A program made the position numbers and the translations under genes. A stretch of 64,000 bases of DNA, taken from Sanguinoderma infundibulare. Lineage: Eukaryota > Basidiomycota > Agaricomycetes > Polyporales > Polyporaceae. Shown here piece after piece: positions 9,773 through 21,130 of the stretch. Numbering within the stretch: position 1 is the stretch's first letter; the number at the start of each line of letters is the position of its first letter. Where the stretch lies: the NCBI GenBank assembly GCA_032821775.1, contig JAVLRN010000002.1:992001-1056000 (forward strand), in the 5' to 3' direction. The notes under the pieces are model-generated. The model saw only the letters and a program-made list of their open reading frames with translations. It was not told the origin of the DNA and made no database searches.

Positions 9773-12700
9773 CTAGCAATGAAGAAGATCAAAAGCATGG
9801 TGATCTATATACTTGTTTACGTAGAATTTCTTGTACTCCGTGAGGGATGTAGTATGACTAGCAGTGTCCGCAACGAGCTTGTCCTTATCATAAACAGGGA
9901 TGAGGTGCGCAGCTCGTAGTATAGTCTTCAGATCAATCACAGAGCATATGTGAACAGCATACCTAGTGCCAGAGAAGCGGGGTCTCACCATCCACATTCC
10001 AGTCAGTTTATCCGGAGCGTCGCCAATACGCTGATACCAATGCACCAGGGCGCACTGGTATACACGCTGTTCGTAGCACAGCGTGAAGAGGAGCTTGACC
10101 TGTGCGACATCCAAACCAAGGAGGCCCTTCTGAGAGGAGTCCCTGTTGACGAAGATGCAGTCGTAACGGGGACCATCCTTCCTCCACTTGGGTGTGGCCC
10201 TGATGAACTCTCGGCGCATACCCCCAACGTCTGAGGGGTCGCAAGGAGCGTAGAACACGGCCTCAGCCGAGTTGTGGACATAAATCGTCTCGTACCCGAG
10301 GGTCGGGCAGGAATCCAGAGGAAGCGTCGCCGCAGATTCAATGGAATCTGGATGAAGCTGATGAAAGAGGAATCGCTGGATGAATTCACCGAACGTCGAG
10401 AGCCCGATAAATTCCCCCAGAGCATCAGCCGTGCGCGGACACTTGTATCCTAACACCGAGGCATTCAGCATAATTAACATGCTACCGATGGGATCTTTTA
10501 CTCACGGAACGTAAGAGCCATAGCTACCGTCGAAAGCACCCTGGGCCCGTCGACGATGGCGTTGTCATCGTCGGAGTGATCATCAGTGTTGGATTGTGCC
10601 ATCTGACGTCGAACTGTCGCCGAAGGACGAGGGATCAAAGCCACGCCTGGGTCAGGTTTTCGCAAAGTTAGCTGTAGAGACGGACTTAGTCCCCATCACA
10701 AGAGAACACGGACCTGAGATCTCTCTTTGGATCGACGAAAGCAAGCTGTCGCTGAGCATACCGCGATCCTGGAATTGCACTCCACTGGCAGCGAGTTTGT
10801 CGAGCCTTTGATTGGTGAGAAGCATTTGACCCAGCGCCTCGAAGCGATTCGAGCGCCGCCACGGTTCCTTGACGGCTTTGATGTGCTTCGACTCTGTAAT
10901 AGACGAGCAAAGTCCATTTGGAGCACCAAAGGACCAGATCCTGGCCTCGTAGTGGACGGCTGAATGCTGACGCGGTAGAGAGAAACCGTCGCTCCGGACG
11001 CCAGAGGTACGGAAAATCTCACGGCTCCGGTGGAATTCCTTGAGTGCGTCGCTAAGCATAGAGATCGTCTGCGGAGTATGCACCTCCCGACGAACGAGGT
11101 AACAGAACTCCAGGAAAGAGCGAATGGCGATCACAGCCTTCCCGGGAACATATCCTGAAATCGCAGGAAGGTACACCTGTAATGGGTTTCGTGAGATCCA
11201 ACTAGAATAAATATCATAGTAGTTGACGTTCAGCAAATACCTTCATCAGGGCTTTGGAGTCGTCGCCGGTCCACTGCTTAAACCCCCTGCCTTCTGGGAA
11301 ACGTCGCAGGCCGGAAAATGATGGGACAACTGCAATTCTGCAGCAGCAGTTCAGTAAGCAACAAATGTAGCCTGTCAGGAATAACTGTACCTTCGATCAA
11401 TGTCAGCTAGGATTCCCAATGACCGTGTTTTTCCCTGATCCTTTTCAATCCAGGTCTCAGTCCATGTGACGAGGTGGTCCTTGAAGGTGCCCTTGATCAG
11501 CTGATGCAGGATGTCTGGTGCGAGGAGTTCGTGGATGTCGGCACGGGGGAAATCGTTGGTAAACGGCTAGTAATACATAGTTGTGACGCTATATAAGCAG
11601 GGTGAACGAAAGCACGGAAAGAGCGGAACTGACAATGACATCGCCAACAATCCCGTACTCGTCCCACAACTCTCCGAGTTCATGAGAAGCGACCTTGTTC
11701 TCCGTGTCGTCTCGCGTTCGGAGCGCTGCGCCTGGTGCGTCCAGGTCGGTCTTCTTCGCAATGCAGCTAACAGATTGCGTTAGAGATGGAGTTATCGACT
11801 CGGGCTCGGAGGAGCGTGACTTACACAGCGCACCAGTTCTGGACGATGCAAGTGAGCAAAGCTTGCTCAGGGTAATCTGCTATGTACGGCCCCAAGCCAT
11901 ATACGACCTTGCGGTAGTGGCCGTCGCCGCATCGGACAACCTCCGGCGTTGTCATCCCAGGCTTCAGAGATTGCAAAATTCGCGACAAAGACGAATGGAA
12001 TAGCTGCTGACGAAACTTTCGAAAGTGAACGTCATCCTTATACTTCTTGTTTGCTGCGTCTAGTGTTACTCGAGACCATGAATTGAATGAAATGATCACT
12101 TACTCTTCGGGATAGCGAGGAATCCTACCAATGCCACGCCATTCCGGTGAGCTCGACGTGCTGCGTTGTGAATGTTTCCGATAGAGGCATAGAGAGGATA
12201 GTACTCGTTATTCCCCGTCGCGACGGAGACCGTGGTCTTATCGCTGCCGAGGATGACAGGTACGAAGGCCGCACCATAGGTGTTTGGATCCTCTGCAATC
12301 TTGTCCTTGGTGAACGGAAGTACGTCAACTGTCAATTTGGAATGTGGCGGAAGGGGGGAGAAATCTGATTACTTACTGCCTGCTGCCATGCCCAGTTGCC
12401 CCCCATGAAGTTGTGAAGTTGCCGCACACCGTCCGGCCCGAACTCGCGCAAGGGAGCGTAGTCTATCTGATCCTTGAAGTCGGGGTTGGAAATGATGTTC
12501 TTGACGACCTCGTGGACGTCTCGGTACCAGACTTCGTACGATGCTTTCTTCCAGGGAGGGATGTCGTCACGACCAGTGTCGGCGTCAGGATGAGCGAGCT
12601 CGAACCGAGTCCAGCGCACCTCGCCCAAAGGCGTCGAATCAATGGTGCGGTACATCTCGACATGATTCTTGAAGGGCGGAGCGCTGCTGAGAGGAAGAAG

Positions 12701-13889
12701 AGATGCCGCCCAGAGCTCCAACAAGTTGTCGATCTTGGCACCGCTCATTTGCTCTTGAGTATAGAGGAAGTCGGCAACCTCGTATTGCAGCCGATTGTTG
12801 TACGGAGCCCAGTCGTTCGACAGTGGAAGACCGGCTGGCGCCTCATTGCCCGCCAGGAAGTTCCCTTGTTCGTCACAAGGAAGGCCTTGATAACGCGCGT
12901 GAGATTTGTTCCGGAGTGTTCAAGCTCGAACGGTACCTACCGCCCATGCGTCCGTGGTACTCATAGCGATTTGCGGGCATGGGGCCCCCCATCGGAGGAC
13001 CAGCCACCGGCTCGGCTGCTGGTTGAATGTCCTCTGCCCGTGTCTGCAGGAGGACGAGCAGCAACCGAAGTGAATATACGCAAATCAATATTAGGAGGGC
13101 CAAAACGTACGTCGTCGGAGTTGGTCCAAATCTCCACCTCATCGCCGCCATCGCCGTCTAGAAGTTCCTCAACGATGTTCCTCAGATCCATCACAAGGCT
13201 GAGGTCCCTCATCGAGGAGTCGGACGACCCCGACGCAGAGGATGCGGCGTCACCCGCGTCATATTCGTTGTTATCATCGTATTCATCGTCAGTGTCGAAC
13301 TCGACGAGCTCAGGCAAGTCTTCTTGGACGCTATCCTCGCGGAGGTTTCTAGTTTACACATCAGTAAAAGAAGGGTATTTGACACAATATCGTACTTACT
13401 GTCGATCGGGGGTCGAGGCTCTTGGAACATAGGATTCGTCGTCATCCTTTGCAATTTCCCAGTGGTCATTGCCACTGCAGGTAACCGAACGTTCAGGGCT
13501 TCGGAGGACCAAAGCGATGCGGGGAAGCGCTGTGAACGTACCTTAGTCCAGAGGCAACAACCCAAGCGGCGACAGCGTCGTTATCTCTCTCGTTGTCGAG
13601 CGACGCTGCACGGAAGTTTATTAAAATTGTCTTACAAATGCACGGAGGATCGGAACACGAAATATTAGTACTCGCCTGTGTCGACATTGTCCGGATGATC
13701 TTCGTTGTCAATGGCAGAGCTAGCATCAGAACCGTCGTCCGAGTCCGAGTCGACGAGTGGAGGCATGTCGGGATCAACCCAATCCGGGTGCACCCTGCGT
13801 AGGTGAGCGGTCCAAGTTGATCGTTGCATGAAGGTACGAGGACACCCCTCCACAGGGCAGTCGAGATTGGGTGCATGCTCAAACAGCAT
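9773..13889 (-). CDS. Plavaka-type transposase with N-terminal C2H2 finger
   Basis: About 14 exons join in one frame over roughly 1,100 residues. From the N-terminus: a C2H2 finger (CPVEGC, then HLRRVH, about 13800-13865), an acidic Asp/Ser region, the linker leading to GLPCDEQGN (about 12870), [13 protein letters not shown] (about 12540), [16 protein letters not shown] (about 12250), [15 protein letters not shown] (about 12130), [13 protein letters not shown] (about 12020), [12 protein letters not shown] (about 11880), [20 protein letters not shown] (about 11500), [17 protein letters not shown] (about 11000), [20 protein letters not shown] (about 10890) and a C-terminus ending HLIPVYD...[14 protein letters not shown]. 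These are hallmarks of basidiomycete Plavaka elements. One intron near 13610-13680 has a GC donor. No stop or frameshift was needed, so the gene may be active. Terminal repeats were not located. Confidence 0.8.
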
Positions 13890-13959
13890 TGGATGTGAGA
13901 GTGGCAGGGGGAGACGTGCTGGATGTGGGAGGAAACTGGTGCTCACCAAGTCGTCCAAC

Positions 13960-15518
13960 CAGGATTATATAGGCGTGCATGGACTGTGCTGCGCGAAAGT
14001 TTGCGCCCTGGGCTCCGCGTTCCAGTGTGTGAAGGGCAAAGGGCAGAGGATCTCCTGTGGAATTCAAGTGAGGAGATGAGTAGCGGATAGTATGTTCAAT
14101 GTTCACGGAAATGGTGGGTTTTCTCTGAAGGCGCACATCATTCGTATCATATAGACCATCGTTTTTCGAACGCCGTAGGATCAGACTGTACCGGTTAGGA
14201 TAAATTTCATGTATATTACGAAGCGTCATGTCATTCCCGTGACCTTCGTCTGCGGCAGCGGCCATCTGCATCTCTGCGGACGAATCATAGGATTGAACAT
14301 CGACACGGGCACTAGCCGGGTCGGCTGGCTTGGGCCACGGTTGCTGGCTGAGATCGAGGGAGGCGTGCATGCCTTGGGCGTCAGTGGGGAGGGGATTGTT
14401 CTTGTCCTCGGCGGCGGCATGTGCTTGACGATCGTCCTCGTCGTCTGTGTCAATGGGACCATTGTAGCTAAGATCATCGCGAAACGGAGGCGGGGTGCCC
14501 GAGAAGCAGATGATGAGCCTTGGCGAGTCGGAGATGAAGTCGATGGCGTACGCACGGTACTTCTGATCGCGGGTGCCACTGCCATACTAGACACCGCGAC
14601 GAATTCCGTGACGATGCTTGAAGTTCTCGAGCCAGCCCGAACTCGCCTTGAACTTGTCCTGAGTAAAGACCATGGTGTCATCAATTTGCAATTTGTTTGC
14701 TCCGAGATCGAAGCCAAAGGCGGTGTTTCCTACTATAGGTTATCAGATGTGGCGACCCTGCATTGTGATGGTACAGATAATTCGTTCGCCCTCAGGTGCG
14801 ACACCGAATACTACCTTCTTCTTCGTTGTCTCTCTTTCCTCTGCGTCCTTCATCTCACAAGTCAAAGTCGACGGAGAACTCATCCTTTGACGAGACCGGC
14901 GGGGATCTCGCACTCGCCCAGGAATCGAGGGTGAGCTCATCTTCCTTCGTCGAGTTGTAGCCCTTGCCTAACCGTTTCACGGTTGGCCCGATTCTTCGAG
15001 CACGCCAAGATCGATGGAAACCCATCTCTTGACGAGCAGGAGAATCGGCCAAATCGTAACGGGTACAACGCACTCACTGGGAGGCCCACAGCTCGTGAAA
15101 GTCAAAATAGAGGGAGATCAGAAACGCACCGCGCGTCGTACAGGAGTTCTCGAACATGGATTTCTGGTGAGTCAATATCACATTTGGCGGAATACTAACT
15201 TCAGCGCACGTAGCAAAAGTAGATAAGGTGTGGTTACCTGAGTCAGATCCGAGCCCCAGCTTCATCCGAGTCCCGGGCTTCTTGACAGTGACCAGTCCGC
15301 CTATGATTTACCGGAGATGAACCATGTCCGGCTCGTTCAAGTTCAAACTTCGGGCTCCCTGCTTCCGCAGCTTCACGAGGCTAACGCATGATTTGAGATG
15401 AAACCGCCCCTATGTAAGTGAAGTGCTCACTATGCTTATGCCACTCCCAGGCCCTCCGCTCCACGTCGCGGTTGGTAAACGTGTCGACAACCTTGCCTCC
15501 AACGACAATTCTGCAGAA
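13960..15518 (-). pseudogene. CENP-B-type HTH protein remnant and unplaced exon-like pieces
   Basis: On the minus strand near 14600-14700 the frame reads DKFKASSGWLENFKHRHGIR, a good match to the CENP-B/Tc5-type helix-turn-helix. A TAG stop follows directly (14587-14589), and the frame reopens as YGSGTRDQKYRAYAIDF. Farther downstream is an acidic segment (TDDEDD) and YSLILRRSKND. Upstream pieces (VVFGVAPEGERIICTITM near 14800; HVRELLYDARC near 15140; VVGGKVVDTFTNRDVERRAW near 15490) look like exons but do not assemble cleanly. It may be a transposon-derived DNA-binding gene disabled by a nonsense change. Confidence 0.5.
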
Positions 15519-18500
15519 CTACGTAAGCATGGCCTCGAGACCTCCAATCCGGACGAATGCGACCAAAAGCATTGTTTGCAGAGTCTTCTGTGACGGCCGC
15601 TCTAGGAACGAAGAACAGTCAGGATGATCTATCGTGAATACGCGTATGAACTTGCCATCCACCAGAAGAACTGTCGTTGTATTCAACATTGAGGTGCAGT
15701 ACGAGAAGAGAGACAACTTTTCGCCTAGAGCGCGGGACCAATGACCACGACAAGGACGTAAACTCCGCCTGGACTCACTGAACGGCTTTTGCTCGAGATG
15801 CTTGACAAGAACCTCACCGATTATCCCCGCAGCCTCCTTGATCTTCTGCTTCTGCGCCGTGTCGCTGCTCCGACGTATCTGGAACAACCGAACAATAGCT
15901 GTAAATCCAATGTCAGCACCGCACTCTTCCGAATGATTAGGCGATCACTCACGTTGGAAGAACGGCGCCAATGAACTCGGGATCTGGCTCACGAGGTGCT
16001 TGAGGCCCTTCGCGCTCTTGTCCCGCGGCTGCTGCTCCTTCTTCGCGTGAACAGGAGGTGTGCTCGTCGACGTCGATGGCTCAGTTGGCTCAGGCCCATT
16101 CGTAGCGCCGGTCGGCGTAGCGCCGTTGGCAGTGCCCGCCGATGCGGAAGCGCCGTTTGCTGCTGCGCTAGTTGACGTTGCATTCGCGGCACCAGAAGGC
16201 GTCGACGACGACGACTGGTACTGAGTCGCCGTAGCTACAGACCCGAGAAGGCTCGAGAGCAGTAGGTCATGCGGCTGAGCGATGTCGATACCCCGCGATG
16301 AGAGGACGGCCTTGAGGACAATGTTCTCCCAGACACGGAGAGAACCAAGATCCTGAAGCGGATTAGGTGTGCGCACGAGCAGAGACTGCAGAAACGTCTG
16401 GGTCGCGCGACCGTGCGCGTAGCCCGCGGTAGCGTAGATATCGGAGAGCAAAGAGGTCCGGGTGTGCAGCGTGATCAACTTGCGGAATCTCATGTTCGCT
16501 TTCTCTTCCTCTTCGCCAGCTATAGACATTGCATTAGTAGACGATCACCGATGAAGTTTCAGTGTCAGGCTTACCGCTGAACTCGACCAGCTTCCACAAC
16601 TTAGGTTGCTCCTCCATCGTCTCCCAGAAGTCCTTGCAATCTTCCAGCGACTCTTGCACCAGCTTGACGAGGAACGTGAGCGTCTCGTTCGTCGCCGCCT
16701 CGGCCATTGTGCGAATGACCTGAACGAGCGAGTCCGACGCGACGCTGTTTGCGAAATCGTAAGGGAGACAGGGAAGAGTGGTAAGTTTAGCGAGGCGCTC
16801 AAGACCGTCAGGATCTGCAACGAGATCGCGGCAGTGTGGAACATGTTGGAAGAAGCCCTCCAGGAACTACAACGAAGATGTTAGTGATTCGTAAGCAGGG
16901 TCGAAGTATTGCCATACCTTGTCAAAGACGTCGATGTAGGAGATAATGTTGTTATCGTGCGAACGTCCCCAGAAGTCGTCCCTGTGATTCGACTGCTCTC
17001 CAGAAGCCTGAGGGTCGGCGCGTGACGCAGCTGGCTCCGGAGTTGCTGGGTCGACATCCATAGCCACATTCTCGTCCGTGCTCTCAGCGGCCACAGGCAT
17101 CGGGGCAGGGTTCTGCGGCTGCAAGCGGTACCAGTGCTTGATGTCGTCCGGGACGGTGTAGTTCATGCCAAGCTCCTCGATACGTGCCATGGTCGTCTTG
17201 ATCGCGGAGAAGACCTTTTCCTTCAGCGTCGGATGATGCCGGATGAGCTCTTCGACGGAGGTGCCGATGAGAACTGCGTTCTCCTTCTCTTGTAGAACGC
17301 GCTGGTGGTCCTCAGACGTGAAGATGGAGAACAGGCTCGGGATGGTGTTCGGACGCGCGGTCAGTTGATCTTGACCAGCTTGGTTGAGACACAACGCGCC
17401 GAGGGCGTTCGGCACGGACTGAATGACTTCGATGACGGGCTCGAGACCCTTCTCAATGATGCCGTAGAACACCTCGGGAAGGCCCGCCTCCTTAATGACT
17501 GACAAGCATGTGGGCTCGTTGTGCACGAAGATGGCCATGATGTTGATGGCTGCACATACGTCGCATTAGCAAGCCTAGACTTACATTCGCTAAACGATGC
17601 ATACCGAGAGCGAGAGCACTAGGTCCAAAGATCGCGCGATGCTGCATAATCTTCTTCGCGGACTTCAGCAACGACGAATCAAGCAATCCCCGAAGGCCCT
17701 CCGATGTTCCTGATGACTGCATCATACGATGAATGGAACGCAAGGTGTGCTTGAGCACAGCGGTGCGAGCAACCGAGAGCTTGCCTACAGATAGTGTAAA
17801 TTACGGCACGACCGATAGGTCAGGAGAGCACGGACCGTACGGAGCAACAGCGTCATTTGGAGCGTCGTCATTTCCGCACTCCTCGGTGTCGAGGCTGACT
17901 TCGTTCTGAATCGAAGACCTTATTCAAGCAGGTAACATAAGAAGGAGAGGGAAATACTGACCTCGATCCGATCAACGAGAATCTCGACGCCACGGGCATT
18001 GCAGAAAAGCGTGAACGCGTTAGTGTAGCCGTACAAAACGTTGTCGAGGAGCTGCATAGTCTTCGAGACAAGATATAGGCGGTTCGCTAGTCGGTTCTCA
18101 ATCGCCGAAATTAGCACCGGGATCAAGCCCGCGCCCACGATCATGTTGCCTCCGGTAGAGTGCGTAGCAAGGAAGGTAATGAAGGAGAAGAGCGCCTCCA
18201 CAAACGCTTGTGGCACAGTAGAGGTTGCTTGAGCGACATCCGAGACGGTCTTGCGGAGCAGAGCCATGAGGATGCCATGGTTGACGCTAGCGTTCACAGC
18301 AGTAAGAACGTCTTGGATCTTGGACCTATACCGAGACATAGCGTCAAGCGCAGCGACAGCCGCGGTCTGCACTTGGATATCGACGCCACGGTCGAGCTGG
18401 AGAAGCTCCGCAATATGCGTGATGAGGTCAGGTTCGTACAAGAACAGGGACGACTGTGCCTGCGAGTCCGAGTGTGTGTGACCAAAGATCGCCGTGGCGA

Positions 18501-19717
18501 GCAGGCGAACTACCACGAGTTTTTCGCGATCACCGGCGTACGCGTTAGTCAGCACCTGCGCGCCCCGGATACGCATCAGGAGCTCGAACTTTTCACCGTC
18601 CGGCACGCTGTATGCTTCGATCGTGTCGGCGAGGATGTCGATCGCCGGCTTGCTCTCGATCGTCTTGCTGTTGATGTGATGGTGACCGCGCCTGACGACG
18701 TCGACGCGCTCGCGGCCGTCGCGGCCCTGGCCGACGTAGAGGGCTTGCGAGGCGTCGGCGTCGAACCAAAGACATCACCTTCTGTCGTCCCCTCCTTCTT
18801 CTCGTCCTTCAATTTCGCACTTGATGATGACGCTTGGCGATAGAACACGAAGTTCGCCTCCCGCGCCTCCGTCGGGAGCGCTTCCACCTGTGTTCGTCCC
18901 TTCTCCGTCGCCAAATCAACGAGGTTGATATCGTACTCGCGAAGGTTGGGCCACCGTTTCGCGAGTGAGGTGAGACGGGGCATCGAAATGCTCAGCGCAT
19001 GTGAAACCGCGGGCTGCGAGGAGTATTGCTGTGCGGGACGGAGTAGGAGGTTGAGTGCGAGGATGATGACGTCTAGATCGGACGAGAACATCAGACTGTT
19101 CAAGCGCTGTTCGCAAAATCGTGATTAGCGTCCAATTCGAGTCAACGTTAGGGTGCATCAACGGGCCTCGGAGGAAGTCTATCAAGCACAGGATTGCGCT
19201 CTGCTTCACCGCAGAATACGCACACCTCCACCCCGCAAAAACGGACATCCTTGCTCCGAGCGCAGCAAGAGATCACCAACGAGCGCACCGACAGTGCACC
19301 TGATGAGAGATAGGGACGTACGTCGTAGCAGTTGAACGTCTTCCTGTTCGTCGAATTCTCCAATAGGAGCAGCTCAAACCGCAGGATTTCGCACACGGTC
19401 TTTTCGTGAGCGGCGTGAAGACGTTCACCTGGAGGCGGTCGATGTCGTAGTCGCGGACGGCCTCCTCGAGGATGGCATCGAACTTGTTGAGGACCTTGAT
19501 CCACGCGTTCAGATCCGACCGGGGCCATTTCCAGGAGTCGACCTGGGCGAGGACGCCGTGCGGGTCGTCGTCGGGGGTGTCCAAGAGTTTGCTAACGAGC
19601 TCCGCAACCTGGGGCAGCTGTTGTGAGACCGGGTCCGTCAGTCCGCCTCGGTTGCATGCGCCGAGAAAATGGACGTACCGGAGCGACTGCTCGCTTTGAA
19701 TTGTGTAGAATCCGCAT
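15519..19717 (-). pseudogene. TOM1: TOM1/HUWE1-type HECT E3 ligase, N-terminal part only, frameshifted
   Basis: The copy begins at 19717 with MRILHNSKRAVAP, splices to PQVAELVSKLLDTP, and continues through blocks expected of the DUF908/DUF913 armadillo-like region: WKWPRSDLNAWIKVLNKFD, FSSDLDVIILALNLLLRPAQ, NSKTIESKPAIDILADTIEA, NRLYLVSKTMQLLDNV, RSIHRMMQSSGTSEGLRGLL, NEPTCLSVIKEAGLPEVFY and TRTSLLSDIYATAGYAHGRA. There are two lesions. One A is missing from an A-run at 19402-19405 (the reading should continue ...KKTVCEILRFE). A frame change lies near 18770. The match ends at LLVAFVRIGGLEAML, about 15525, and unrelated sequence follows, so the remaining C-terminal part with UBA/UIM-like segments and the HECT catalytic domain is absent. 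Intact TOM1 proteins exceed 3,000 residues. This is a 5' fragment without ligase activity. Confidence 0.85.
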
Positions 19718-20237
19718 CCTACACGACAGAGATGTCGCAGATCGGCTTCAGGGTGTTTTCTCCGCCCTTCAGACGGTGTTTCCGCGAGGCGATAAGAATG
19801 TTAGAGAGTAACGTGAGAACATGGCGGGCGTCCGCACTGCAGGAACCGGCACGGGCGTTTGGTGTGGGAACGGCCCGGGCCAGAGCCGACATTGTCAATG
19901 CATATTGTCAGCAGTCGAGTACAGTACTACATGTGAGTTATTGGAGGTATGTACGAGCTGGTCAGCAAAACGGTAAGTACGCGCTACACTATCTGAGTTT
20001 TTGGAGGTTTTTAGTGATACAGTACGTGCGATACAATGTGGGTTACTACTAGTATTGGAGGTATCATATACGAGCCATTTCGTTGTCCTGCTAATGGAGC
20101 CATTAGCGCAATTCGGAGCATTCGAACCAATCCACACTCGAAGCTATTCAAGATAACAGAACAGAAATATTGGAGATCGTAAACTTCGCGTGCGAGTCAA
20201 GCACGGGTAAGCATGTTGCGTTAGTATGTGAGTGAAC
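19718..20237. other. Intergenic; three short TATTGGAGGTAT-like repeats
   Basis: This is the former promoter side of the TOM1 copy. Words like GAGTTATTGGAGGTAT occur near 19933, 19996 and 20050. No gene is seen. Confidence 0.4.
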
Positions 20238-21130
20238 TCATGAGCCAGGGGGACCCGCGAACCAGAGATAGTTGGCCCAGTGCATGACGATGGGCTGTAT
20301 GAGGAATTGCCACTCCAACCCTCGGAGGCCCTCTGGAAGCCAATGAAACGTGAAAAACTCTTCGTGCGTATGTCCGCAGCTCGGGCAAAGGATTCTGGTC
20401 GGCTCGCGGTATGCGCCCCACTGCGCAGTGTTGGCGGCGATGTTGGATAACTCCAAATGGACAAGTCGTTCGAGTAGGTGGGAGTAGCGCGCCGGCTCCG
20501 CTGGCTGCATTTCGAGGAGTGCAAGCTCTGCGGGTGTTTGGTCGTGATTTACTGAGGGGTAGTAGCCGAGCATCACCGGTTGCAGCAAAGAGCAGTGTCT
20601 GTAATGCTCGTTGAGACGCCTCTTTATGTTGTTAGAGCGTCCTACTTTGATGGTGACAACATTCGGCCTCGCGTCATCTGCAGAAAGGTTAGAAAACGCC
20701 GACGTCGACAGTAACTTGAAGGCGCACCTGTTACGCGAAAACAGTATATCCAACCAGGCTCGTCGGCGTTGAGGTTCGGTCCCGAGAGCATGGCCTGTCG
20801 CAACAGGATTTCCATTCGATTTTCAAGTCCGCGTGGGATGTAGTCTTTTGCAGCATGAATAGTGAGCTAATAAGACGATGAACTGTACTTACCGTCGAAG
20901 AAAATATTCAACCCAGGGAATCGGGTGCATTGGAAACCCGGTTGGACCACCCCCCCGTTACGGTGCGCCCAGCAGTAGAACCTCTGGCCCATACCGTTCG
21001 GATATACGATGGCGTTGGTCGTGTTGACCCAGTTCTGACATCGTGGCTGGCCTTGCACCATCGTTGTGGCCGAGCACTGGACGTGTTGCGGATAGTAGGA
21101 GTGGGGGCGAACGCGGATGAGATGCACCAT
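20238..21130 (-). CDS. T5orf172 (DUF1766/MUG113, GIY-YIG-like) domain protein, copy 2
   Basis: Exons 20893-21130, 20728-20844 and 20238-20677 join in phase. The introns are 20845-20892 and 20678-20727. The protein starts MVHLIRVRPHSYYPQHVQC and has the same Cys/His-rich N-terminus (QPRCQN, RFYCWAH) as copy 1, then ILLRQAM, GWIYCFRV, TIKVGRSNNIKRRLNEH, LGYYPSV, RLVHLELSNIAAN and CPSCGHTHEEFFTFHWLP. The last exon is continuous where copy 1 has a third intron. It ends PIVMHWANYLWFAGPPGS. Intact on sequence. These genes are common as expanded families in basidiomycetes, and the biochemical role is unproven. Confidence 0.8.

Noticed and set aside
12344..13432. Plus-strand open frame of 362 codons
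   Set aside because: It lies opposite the conserved Plavaka transposase exons, and its translation lacks protein-like structure.
14209..14934. Plus-strand open frame of 241 codons with a hydrophobic stretch
   Set aside because: The opposite strand contains the CENP-B-type HTH block, and the hydrophobic stretch is the complement of its acidic codons.
19933..20075. Short TATTGGAGGTAT repeats as a CRISPR-like array
   Set aside because: Only three imperfect 12-20 bp copies with unequal spacing in a fungal genome. They do not form an array.
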